A stretch of DNA of 64,000 bases from Amaranthus tricolor (taxonomy: Eukaryota > Streptophyta > Magnoliopsida > Caryophyllales > Amaranthaceae). Made by a program: the position numbers and the translations under genes. The DNA lies in NCBI RefSeq assembly GCF_026212465.1, contig NC_080048.1, positions 34,868,422-34,932,421 on the forward strand, read 5' to 3'. Within the stretch, counting starts at the first letter, position 1. The number at the start of each line of letters is the position of its first letter. This document shows, piece by piece, positions 1-17,117 of this stretch. The notes below the pieces were generated by a model. That model ran no database searches. It worked only from the letters and a program-made list of their open reading frames with translations, and was not told the DNA's origin.

Positions 1-2096
1 CATCACTTTTCCTTCTGCTACTCTTTTTCTTAAGAGAATGCTTCAGTTTGGTGGAAGCATTTATAGCTTTCTTCTTCAAAGACCAGTTTCTTGACCTTCT
101 CTCATCCTCTGAGTTCTCAAAATCAGATTTTCTTTCCCTTCTCTCATCATGTCCAGAGAATCCCTCAAAACCTACAAAAATAAACAAATCAACCACCATA
201 AACAAATTAAGAGCAGCTAATAGTCACTAAACCACAATCAAATCACATGAACTTCACATTCATTTCTCATCATTACACAAAAAAGTAACAAAACATTTGT
301 GTATAATCAAAAAAAAGAATCTAGATTGGACCAATTGCATACAAGGAAACCTAAAAGAGAGCTCAAGCACCTCCCCAAGTGTGAAAGTCAAATTCGCAAC
401 TAGTGCAACACAAGATATTAGCATTTTAGCAGAAGAAACAGAAATCAACTCCCAAGTAAGAGCATCATAGCTCCATGGGTAAGGTAAGGTAACAAAATAA
501 TGGTGGCTCTTTGTTCAACTGAAAAAGGGTGGTTCTTTGTTCAACACTACGTCAGATTGACATTACAACAATGATGATATATTACACCAGTGGCGGATGC
601 AAGGAGGTATCCGAGTATGCCACTGACACCACTTAAGTATATAGAAAATACTAGTAGTATAGATATTAGCATTGTAGAGCAATTATTATCATAACCTAGA
701 GGTCACAAGTTCAAATCCACGGCTCCGCATGCATTTACTCCTTATTCAAAACACTTTTTTTTTTTTTGTTTTTTAAAACATCCTTTAAAACCATAATTTT
801 ATTTCATTGTTCGACATCTCTCATTTCCCATTTCAACAGCCTTACTGCCTGCCAATAACCCACACTGAAATCGAACCAACCACCATTCCAACATCCAAGG
901 TTGGCGGCTATCATCCACCATTGGCTTCTCACTTCTGCGTTTCGCCTTCAATTCCCATGCTATTCACTAGCAATTGTTTCAACATTCAATTTGCTTTGTT
1001 ATTTTATTCAATCTCTATTTTTGGGTAATTGTTTGATTTATAAACCTAAAATAATCGTGCGTAATTGTTTGATAATTGAATCTTTCTCTACTTTGCATTC
1101 TGGCTTTGTTTTTGCATAATTGCTTGATTCATAAACTGGAATAATTCGTGAGTAATTATTTGATTTAATCTTCACTTGTTTTATACTTAAACTTGAATAA
1201 TTGTTTTAATGATCTTTTCCTTAAATTATTTCATTTTGGCACTTATCTTTTTCATTGTTTGGGATGAGTGAAGTCCCTGTGTGAATAGGATGTTCCATTG
1301 GTGCAGTTGAAAGAGAGAAACTTGGTTTTTAAGGACACATCTCCCCTCCATTTAGGTTTCAGTTTGTACAGTTAGAGTCAAGTTTAAAATTGTGACTAAA
1401 ACATTATTGCTTATTAAAAATAATAGGAGTAAAACTTTGACATAGTTAAATGAATCAATTGCAATGGATTAGCAATTCCTAATTTCAATATTAACAAGCA
1501 TGGTTCTTTGTCTGATGAGGTTATTCTTTTTTAACATCTTAATCATGACAACACTTGATTTTTTTATGGATCCTCCAGTGGATTACACACTCCTATCACT
1601 GGCTAACAATGCCATCAAACTCGACCAAAACTGAGTTTAGCACCATGACTGCACAGCAGATTCTACCTAAAACAACTAAGAAAATTCATAATTTCAGCCC
1701 CTTGACATACATTTCCAAGCACCCCATCATATCCAAAAACTAACTGAAAATTTATCAAATAATTCAAAGCCTCATATTTCCTGCCATTCACAACAGCCAC
1801 CAAAATGGAGCAAGAACATACAGTATAACATGAACATCCATACAGTACAATTTTAAAAAATAAAAAATAAAAAACCTAGGGTTTACTAATTTGGGAAAGC
1901 CTCATCCTAAGTCCTAACATGAACCAAAAATTAGGTACAACTACAATACATGAGAGAACAAATAAGAAGAAAACCCAAGAAGGCAGCTAAACATATTTTA
2001 ACAAAAACAAAAATTAGTAAGAAAATCAAGAAAAATAAGACAAACCCAAAAAAAAAACTCACAAGGTCTAGCAAATCGATCAAGAGGACCCGACAT
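1..2096 (-). CDS. SFH: SFH-type Sec14-nodulin phosphatidylinositol/phosphatidylcholine transfer protein, 5' part only
   Basis: Two coding exons are visible: 2063-2096 (ATG at 2096, encoding [11 protein letters not shown] plus one base) and 1-171, which runs off the window. They join across a GT-AG intron of 1,891 bp and restore a Cys codon, giving the family N terminus (RPCFEGFSG, then an acidic/basic stretch with [11 protein letters not shown] and the basic run SLKKKAIN...[11 protein letters not shown]). In plants these proteins carry a CRAL-TRIO lipid-binding domain followed by a nodulin-like domain and transfer phosphoinositides at membranes; those domains would lie to the left of base 1 and are not seen. 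The short first exon is supported by the ATG, the exact family start and a GTGAG donor. The assignment rests on recognising the N terminus, so which SFH paralogue it is stays open. Confidence 0.85.
550..750. other. Possible dispersed repeat in SFH intron 1
   Basis: The SFH intron carries a stretch beginning near GTGGCGGATGCAAGG and ending near a tRNA B-box-like GTTCAAATCC and a CGGCTCCGCATGC run. GGCGGATSCA-type ends are common in plant short transposons and tRNA-derived SINEs. I see no clear target duplication, so this is only a suspicion. Confidence 0.25.
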
Positions 2097-2750
2097 TTCC
2101 TTAAATTCCCGATCAAAATTTATACGAGCAATCAAGCATCACCAGAACCCTCTAAAATCAAGCGAACCTTTTTGAATTTTCCTTCTCTTCCACCTGCATT
2201 TCAATTCATAAAACCCCTAAATTTCATCAAATTCCGAAATCCTAAATCCTAAATCACAAATCAGCCAGAAAAACATTCAAAAAACATATATATATATATA
2301 CCTAAAATAGCCGATTTTATATGATAGATCACACAAAAGAGAAAAACTCCAAATGATCAAATTGTCGGTGCTAATTAAGAAGGAGAGAGAAAGAGTTGTA
2401 AAAGATTCCAAAGCTGAAAATTTCAGAGAACAAAAATTCAGTGAATTTATTCAAATTACAAAAACAATGATGATGTCTGTAGATGAAGTCAAAAGAATTT
2501 TAGTTTTAGTAAATATTAAAACGATGAACGAAGAATTAATTGGAATTAAAATTCTCCCGAATTTGACGGCGATTTTGGAGAGATAGAAAGAGAGAGAAAA
2601 AGAAGGAAGGAGAAGGAAGGATAGATGAAGTTTGATTGGAAGGTAGTGTATGATTGGTGGGACCTTCCTGTGATGAAACAATGTTTTTTAGGTTGAATTT
2701 GTCTTGAAGGATTGATGAAGTTTGACGACGAAATTGTATTATGCTGTTTG
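2097..2750 (-). promoter_or_regulatory. Probable 5' UTR and promoter of the SFH gene
   Basis: Read on the minus strand this stretch is rich in CT tracts (around 2580-2640), as is common in plant 5' leaders, and has a short TA run at 2287-2300. A possible leader intron cannot be excluded. No transcription start can be fixed from sequence alone. Confidence 0.4.
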
Positions 2751-4448
2751 CCTAGCCCTAAAAATGGGTTTTGTTTTGCACCTACTTTGACTTCGTCTAT
2801 TTGTCTTGTTGCTTTCCACGGTAATTTTCAAAATACTTCCTTCCAATTTTAATATTGCTACCATTTATTGTTCGTGGAGTGATCTTGTTTGATTCGTCGT
2901 AACACATATTTTTATAGTATTACCTTTTTAGAATTTTTTTATCATATGAAATTAAATATATTAAAGTTTAAAATCGTGCATTGAATAGCGTGAAAAATAA
3001 AAATGTAGCAACTATTAAAAATTAGAGGAAGTAGTAGTCTGCTTTTTAAATGACGTCACATTTTTATTGTGTTGTTATTTTTTAATGAAACTATGAAATA
3101 TTTTAAAATTTATTTTTCTATTATAAAATAAAAATTATTACTATTAAACTAAAATAATTAATAATAGTTAGAACGTATAGAAAAATAATTATAATAATTA
3201 AATAAAAATATAAATGTTAATTAAATAAAAATAGCAAAAAAAAAAGTTTTATAAAAATTGTTTTGAGATGATTTACAAAGAAGAGGAGCAAACGAGTAGA
3301 AAAGAGTTCGAGCTGAAATTTGATATATGTTCATTCTTTTGACCATAATTTTTGATAGGAAAATTCATTGATGTACAATTTGCGGCATTGGAAACTAAAT
3401 TTTAAGAGTTCTCTAATGATATATTATATGTCAATTTCGACAACCGAGCAAAAAAGTGCCGATTGTTTAAAGTTTATTATGATTTTTTGTTCGGTGGCGT
3501 TGAACTTTGCCTTTGCCGATTTTTTTGTGACAAAGTGAATGTTTGTTTCATAAACAACAATATTCTGAGATAACATTAGCTACCCCTCAATATTCTACTT
3601 CGCACTAGAACAAGAAAAAGTTGCATTGCTTGTCTTCTGGAGAATCAAGACAATAAGCTATCACCAAGAAATACGCATATAGTTCAATGTGAGGCAACAA
3701 GTATCTGAACAACTATCCCATTCAACATTGGTGTAGGATTGAGAGAGGTATTAGAAAAAGGGTAAATATGAAAACCATAATAAAGGGTACCTTTGACATT
3801 TCGTAGAATACGTCTTAGAGCTTGCAAGGTGAGAGTTTATAAAATTATGCATAAAAAGACACACTTGTTGAATTACATTTGAGATATCCAACAGAGTGAA
3901 AATTGGATACTACAGGGCACCTGAAAGATTACGATATAGAGAGGAATCTTCATATACATGTTTAGAGTGAGCACTAAGTTTAGGTTTGTTATTAACTAGA
4001 GTGGGGCTGAAGACATACCATCCCCTGACTTTGATGTCTACGTCCAACTTTTTTATACCCAAGATTTTGGGTTCAGTTTCAGATCCAAAAAATAAATGGT
4101 TAGGGTTTGGATCTAGGGTCTAGGCTCGACCTAGACCAACCTCTTTAGACCCATTTAATTTCTAACACTCTAGATCCAACCCTTTATACAACCCAACATA
4201 AATTTCAATTTAAACCTATTATATATTTCCTTACACTCAATTTCTTATACACAACATATAGACCTATTTTAGTACTAATGAAACCTTTAAAACCTAAAAA
4301 GAAAAAAATTTAAGTATAAATAATTAAATTACCAGGTTAGGAACCTAGACCCATTAGGCTAGGCGGGTCTAGGTTCATGTCCATGATTTCCAAACGCTGA
4401 AGGTTAGGGTTCGAATTCGAGTATGAATCCAAAAAAAAATAATGAAAA
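2751..4448. other. Intergenic AT-rich stretch without a recognised gene
   Basis: No coding signal is seen. Around 4075-4390 there are repeated GGTCTAGG/CCTAGACC words in both orientations, as seen in decayed short DNA transposons. Similar words recur at 43680-43900. Boundaries could not be set. Confidence 0.3.
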
Positions 4449-4740
4449 GAATAATTTGCGAATTATACCTTAAAGGTTAACACTTTTGTGAATTACAACC
4501 TTAATGTTTATTTTTGTGAATTACAACCACCAAAGTATTAAAATTTGCAGGTTCAGACCAAAAATACAGAATTTCGATCACTAAACCTAAAATTCCGACC
4601 ACCAGAATGGTCGAAATTTTGTGTTTTGGCCTAAACCTACAAATTTTGATACTTTGGTGGCTGTAATTCGCAAAAAATAAATATTGATACAGAAATTCGC
4701 AAAAGTATTAAACTTTAAGGCTGAAATTCGCAAATTATTC
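4449..4740. mobile_element. Fold-back (palindromic) MITE-like element
   Basis: The two halves are inverted copies of each other over almost the whole 292 bp. The left end GAATAATTTGCGAATT is mirrored by AATTCGCAAATTATTC at the right end, and inner blocks such as CCACCAAAGTAT and TTCCGACCACC/ATTCTGGTGG also pair. The RNA or single strand would fold into a hairpin of about 140 bp per arm. There is no coding capacity. I could not identify a target duplication. It lies between the SFH and RPT4 genes. Confidence 0.7.
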
Positions 4741-5425
4741 GATTTTTTGGTTCTCTTCTATGGTCGAAGGGTGTCTCCATGTAACTTGCTCTTCAACAAT
4801 TGTTTGTGGCTCATCCCTATTCATGAAATGGCAAGACTTTTGAAACCTGACCCTCATTTTTTCACATTCTATATTTGTTTATTTAAAGGTTTCAAAATTT
4901 TAATGAGGATACTTTTTTATCATACTCTTATGCTGTTCTTTCTCCTTTCCTTATAGGTTTTGGTTAAAAAAAAATTCAAGATATTTTGATTGAGATGTTT
5001 TGTGTAGTTTTTATTAACAAGCCTTAATTTTAAAGAATTTGTCTTTCGACACTATCACACAAGTTTTCTAGCTATTATTTGCGTTTGTTCGAAATAAAAC
5101 TGATAGAATAACATCTTTTTGAAACAAAATTCAATAAGAGTTACGAGTAAGTAATTTGTTACGTGTCATGTTTTGAGTTTCATTACAAGCCTAGGGCTAG
5201 TTATGCCAATCTAATTATATTTTTGGATTAAACATGTGATTATGCTTTTGTTAATTATGTTTATATTTTGATGAAATTGAGTGCTCTATTTGCCAGAGTG
5301 GTTAAAACTTAATTATTAGATACTGAAATTATTTACGCCCTTAAATTATAAAGCAACATAACACCCTTTTTTATTAATTTGAATGCAAATAGTTTATAAT
5401 ACATTAATGAAGATAGTGCTACTTC

Positions 5426-5516
5426 AGGAAAAACTATCCAGAATAATCTAATTTTATTCGATTTTCCTATAATTATTTCAGTTTTTGATTGATCACAAAC
5501 AATCCCAACTTAAGGG
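5426..5516. repeat. Solitary copy of a MULE-like terminal repeat
   Basis: This stretch (AGGAAAAACTATCC...AATAATC...TTTTCCTATAAT...TTGATTGATCA...AATCCCAACTTAAGGG) resembles the left terminal repeat of the element at 15181-16170. No partner end is seen nearby. It may be a relic or one end of a decayed element downstream of RPT4. Confidence 0.45.
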
Positions 5517-5725
5517 AAAATTTGCTAAGAGTACACCAAAATAACCTTTTACTTTTTGATATATTTCAAAACATTTGTTTGGTACAATTTCACAATCCGA
5601 AGCTCAATGACAACATATCAAGAAATGAAAAGCTTCTAAGGGGCTACAATTTGAAATCATAGCAACGCAAAGAAAAAAACATGAAACAAAACATTGAATC
5701 TCTTCAAATAGTATTAGCTACTGAT

Positions 5726-12789
<7,064 letters not shown>

Positions 12790-13317
12790 AAGAACTTGGT
12801 TGAACTTCGATCAAAATTTCGAAAAAATTAAAAACTGTTGCGGAGAAGATCCACTCTGAGCCTTTTGATTATATTTGTATAGAATTTAGGTTTGATTATG
12901 AGTGATTTACCAGGACTTGCGTGAAGAAATTTTGAAAACTCGGATCCTTTGGAACTTGGAAGGGATAACAAGAAACAATCACCAAACCACCTATTCTTGC
13001 TTCCCAATTGGCCAATACTAATAATTATATCACTTTAAAAAATAATTTAGAATTATGTAAAAATATTTTTTCCAAAAATTCGATTTCAAACCGACGTCGA
13101 ATATCTAATTTGAAATAAAGTAGATGACTTAAATGAAAGTACTAGAAGAAGTAGAAGTTTTGGTCAAAGCAATACTCATGTGCTAGGTATAGTGGTTAGA
13201 ATTATACGAGTTTTACATTGCATTCATATTAGCGTAGGTATGCGTATAAGTTTGGTGGATATTAATTGAAAATAAGTAAAAAAAGCATATTCATCTTGGG
13301 TAATAGGTAGGTGGTGG
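12790..13317. promoter_or_regulatory. RPT4 5' flank
   Basis: This is the upstream side of RPT4, which reads to the left. It should hold the leader and core promoter. I see no distinctive element I can name. Confidence 0.3.
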
Positions 13318-13328
13318 TATGAGGTTTT

Positions 13329-13621
13329 CATCATCATGTCCTACCCAGTGTATCCCACTCATAAAAAACTATGGATAAGATCTGGGGAGGGAAGGACGGC
13401 GGCAACTCATACCCATAAAGGAGAGCGCGGCCAAAAGGAGTCCCTCGGCTCGAGAAAAATAAGAGACGTAGCTACACGAAAAAGATAAAAAATGCATATA
13501 ATTAAAATAAAGAAGTATAACTAACTACAAAATAAAAGAGAACAAAAACTAATAATAAAAGAAATGAAAGAAGCAAGATGATAAGAACACCAAAAAGTAA
13601 TCTAAGAGGACAATCAGTAGT
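13329..13621 (-). mobile_element. 5'-truncated RTE-type LINE 3' tail with 11-bp target duplication
   Basis: On the minus strand this reads through the conserved RTE tail (CTCGAGCCGAGGGACTCC, CTCCCCAGATC, then GATACACTGGGTAGGA) and ends in a GATGATGAT run. The insertion is flanked by TATGAGGTTTT at 13318-13328 and 13622-13632, an 11-bp direct repeat typical of target-primed reverse transcription. No coding part remains. The same tail is found at 22966, 24519, 37030, 37828 and 50630 in this window. Confidence 0.8.
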
Positions 13622-13968
13622 TATGAGGTTTTACTATATACGATGATATGAGGTTTTACTCACCTCATATCACCCGCCAAGCCTCTTGTCCACCCACCTT
13701 ATCCCATATCCATCCATCAGCTTAATAGTTACAGTGTAATACTTTGTATCAAAGGTTTACCTAATGTGAGTTACATCTTCCTTAGCTTAATGTGTTTTTA
13801 TTGATCGAAGAATTAAGAAGTTCTTGATGAACTTCAATGAAGGTTACAACAATGTCGATTTTAAGACTTGAGAGAATTCGTGCTAAAGATGAGATTAAAA
13901 ATTGAAAAAGTTTATAGTCTATAAATGAATAACATAAGTCTAATTAATTGTATTAGGGGTATTTATAG

Positions 13969-14562
13969 TTTGACCAGTGTAATGGGCTAGGTACGGGCCG
14001 AATCGCGCATAACTTTAAACAGGTTGGGTCCGGCCGAATCTTACAAAACAATAAATTGGCTTAAAACGGGCTGGGCTTGATGGCCCACCCGTCCCTAACC
14101 GACTCGTTTATCTTAATTATCTAAATTTTCTTGCACATAATGATAATTATTTGGAAAAAAAATCAAATTCAAACCTATTTAAGAGGATTATTCCGCAGTT
14201 CTGCACAAAATACTAATGAAATCAAAATGAAGAAATAACAAAAATCTTTCAAACAAGAACATACAGTAAAAACGAGGAGTCGTGATAATTATAGTTATGG
14301 GAATGATTACTATAACAAATTGTGGATTAATCTTCCATTTATATATATACAATAAAACGAAAATGCTAGACTATTGGTAAAATACTAGTAATAAAAATAG
14401 GAAGTCTCATTTAGGACCCGTTAAAAGCTTGTTTTTAGCCCGCTCCGTATATAGTCAAAGTTGAACCTTTAATGGTTCGGCCCATTTAAGACCCGACCCG
14501 TTTAAAGCCTGTCTAATAAAGGGTCGGGCCCGGAGGCAGCCCCCTAGCCTGTTGCACACCTC
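13969..14562. mobile_element. Candidate non-autonomous hAT-like element
   Basis: The stretch is rich in GGGCC/GGCCC and CCCGACCCG words, and its right end (GTTGCACACCTC) resembles common plant hAT ends. The left end (GTGTAATGGGCTAGG) pairs loosely with the right (CCTAGCCTGTTGCACAC). It is flanked by TATTTATAG (13960-13968) and TATTTACAG (14563-14571), a 9-bp imperfect repeat with one mismatch. No transposase is present. Confidence 0.45.
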
Positions 14563-15180
14563 TATTTACAGTCCATAGTCCATACTCACTAATACATACA
14601 TAACTACATTAAGCCAAGAACCGAAAAGAGAATAATGTCAAAACACACTCGAGCAAGGAAAGGGAAGTCGAGTTCGCTTTTAATTTTCCATTAGAAAAGC
14701 AAACTATGCTTTATGATCTCAAACTTAAATATTGAACTCTTCATTTAGTCGACTCTGCTTTTGTTCCCTTCCAATATAAAACCCAATCAACTTTGTCTTT
14801 TAAACATAAAGCTTCAATTTTTTTTTTTCTTTTCATTAATTATATGTTTATATCCTTACTTTCCTAAGCTAAATCTCATATATAGCCGCAACTTATTATA
14901 TTTCCACTCGTGAGCCTCCTTAGACTCAAGGGATATCGTTAAACATTAATTTCCATGCAAATTTGATTAATGTAAAAATCTATTATAGTTCTAAAAACAT
15001 TGTTAATCGTTTTTGTTAGCATATGCCCAATTTTGATTTAAGCAATAAATAATTGTTGAAATATTAATAAAATTTACAATTAAGATTCAATAAAAAGAAA
15101 AATGAATAAATTTTTAGTTTTTATTTTGATGGGCCTTTACATAAAAAAATTTACATAATGAAAACATAAGCTTAATTTTT

Positions 15181-16170
15181 AGGAAAAATTACCCTAAATA
15201 ATTCAATTTTTTTTCGCAATTTTCCTACAATAATCCCACCTACTGATTAATCATGAATAATCTTAACTTAAGAGGGTTTTTGCCTTGGGTACACTCGGGC
15301 GACCTGCTACATATTGTAGCTAAGTCATTTTGAATATAAAAAAAGATAAATTACAAACATATTACTAAAAAATTTTTAAAAATTAAACCCCCTTAACAAC
15401 CCAGCCCCACTGCCACCATCTCCCTCTCACCGGAGACACCAGCACACAGCCGCCAACACCTACCCTTTTCTTTTAGTGGCACACAACCGCACAATTTTAC
15501 CCACCCACAAAATCGCAAAACTCTTTCTACATCCCCACCTAATTTTCAGAGTTTAATCAAAAAATTAGGATTTGACTTAGCCAGGTGGTGGTTCGAGAGG
15601 TGTTGGGTTAGTGATGGCTAGGTGAAGGTGATGGCCGGTTGCTTGCGGGTTAGGATAAGGAGAAGTGAGAAGATTTTCAGAAATTGGGTAGCGATGGAGA
15701 GGGAAATTAGTGACTGTGGTGAGAGGGAGTGGAGAAGGGGAGAAAGGGGAGGGGAAGAGTTGGTAGCTGTTGGGGAGTAAAGGAGGAAAGGTGGCTGAAG
15801 TGGAGAAAATAATGGAAGCTAGTGCACATATGCACAACATGAATCAGTAAAGGTAAAGGAGGGGAAGGGGTGGATGGCAGGGAGGATGGGGAGGGAAAGT
15901 GGTGGCCGGCCAGAATAGGGGATCGGCTGAGGTTGGGTGGTCGGAGCGGGGTGGACGGGTGGTTATTATTTGATTTTTTTGTTAATATTTTTGTTATTTT
16001 ATTTTATTTTATATTTTTTTTTTGTAAGTTTACCTCTAAAAACAGGTAAAATTTTGATGAACATTTTTTGGTAAGTACCTCAATAATTAGTATCATTTAT
16101 GATTAATCAATAGATGGAATTATTATAGGAAAATTGTGAAAATGTTAGATTACTCGAGGTAATTTTTCCT
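15181..16170. mobile_element. MULE-like long-TIR element with GC-richer interior
   Basis: The ends are inverted repeats of roughly 80 bp, starting AGGAAAAATTACC on the left and ending GGTAATTTTTCCT on the right, with matching inner blocks (TTTTCCTAcAATAATcCCA, TGATTAATCATgAATaAT). The centre (15390-15960) is clearly more GC-rich than the flanks and includes CCACCATCTCCCTC-type runs on one side and GGTGGTCGG-type runs on the other. It may be captured sequence but I recognise no protein in it. A target duplication was not found. Confidence 0.6.
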
Positions 16171-16930
16171 TTTATTTAAATTCAAAACAAAAGTGTTAAA
16201 CTCTCTTTTATATTTGGGTACAATTAATTCATAGTTTATCAAAATAGAGGTTCATTTTTTCAGGCACAATTAATAATTGAGTGATTACTTTAATATTGGA
16301 TTTGAATCGGGTTTTTTCAGTTATCGATTGACACAATTTATATTTGGTTTGGACTATATTTGACTACTTGTCACTCTTGACAGTTGCACTTCTCTTTAAT
16401 TCAAAATTGGGTGTTTAAAATATAAATTCTTTTATTTTGGTTTCGACTTATCTTCACTTCGTGATAGGTTTGGTTTTCTTAGATAATTTCTCGGTTTGAA
16501 TTTTAGATTTAGAGCAATTCGTTTTAAGCACGACTATTGAGTTGATGACGCTATGATATTAAAAGTTTTTGATGCTGGACCTCTAAGGCCTTATTAGTTC
16601 ACTTGATTTTTTCTAATTCCATCGATTTTAAATGATTTATCAAAACTGAATTTTACCGAGTTTAACTTTTTTTAATGATTGAAATTAATTTTTGTTGATC
16701 AAAAACAGATTTTTACTAATTATAACTGATTTTTAATTATAAATTATAACTGAGTCGTACTTATTAAAATTGATTTTAATTATTATAAATAATAATAATT
16801 ATTATTACTAATTAGTAGTGATTTTAAATTTACTGATTTTTTCGGATTGTGCCCGAAGTATACATGTGAATACACGAAATGACGAAATAAAATTCTAGGT
16901 TAAACACAAATTGAATAGTGAAAACTGCCT
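16171..16930. other. AT-rich intergenic sequence upstream of RPS25
   Basis: No gene is recognised. The stretch 16660-16830 is a low-complexity run of TTTTTAATTAT and AATAATAATTATTATT words. Confidence 0.4.
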
Positions 16931-16950
16931 AAGATTTCAGTATCCGACCC

Positions 16951-17117
16951 GATGGGGCTTATCAGCCCATTTTGAAGCCCACCCGAATAAAACATTCTAT
17001 AAATACATACAAAACCCTAATCTGCTTCTTTTCTCATGGTGCTTGCGGGAACCTGAAACCACTTTTCCTCTGCAGCAGTTCTCTGTTTCAACTTTCAATC
17101 ACTCTTAACAATCTCCA
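16951..17117 (+). promoter_or_regulatory. RPS25 core promoter and leader with telo-box and GCCCA motifs
   Basis: There is a TATAAATA box at 16998-17005 and a telo-box AAACCCTAA at 17012-17020. Three GGGCTT/AGCCCA words precede them at 16955-16980. A telo-box with GCCCA (site II-like) motifs is the usual signature of plant ribosomal protein and other growth-linked genes. The leader runs to the ATG at 17118. Confidence 0.7.

Noticed and set aside
1950..2252. A 100-codon Lys-rich frame on the plus strand
   Set aside because: It overlaps the first exon, intron start and leader of the SFH gene on the other strand, and its composition reflects A-rich sequence.
4684..4956. A 90-codon plus-strand frame
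   Set aside because: It starts inside the fold-back element and runs into AT-rich DNA; no domain is recognisable.
15577..15840. An 87-codon Pro/Ser-rich minus-strand frame
   Set aside because: It lies in the GC-rich core of a TIR element and has no family motif; composition alone explains the open frame.
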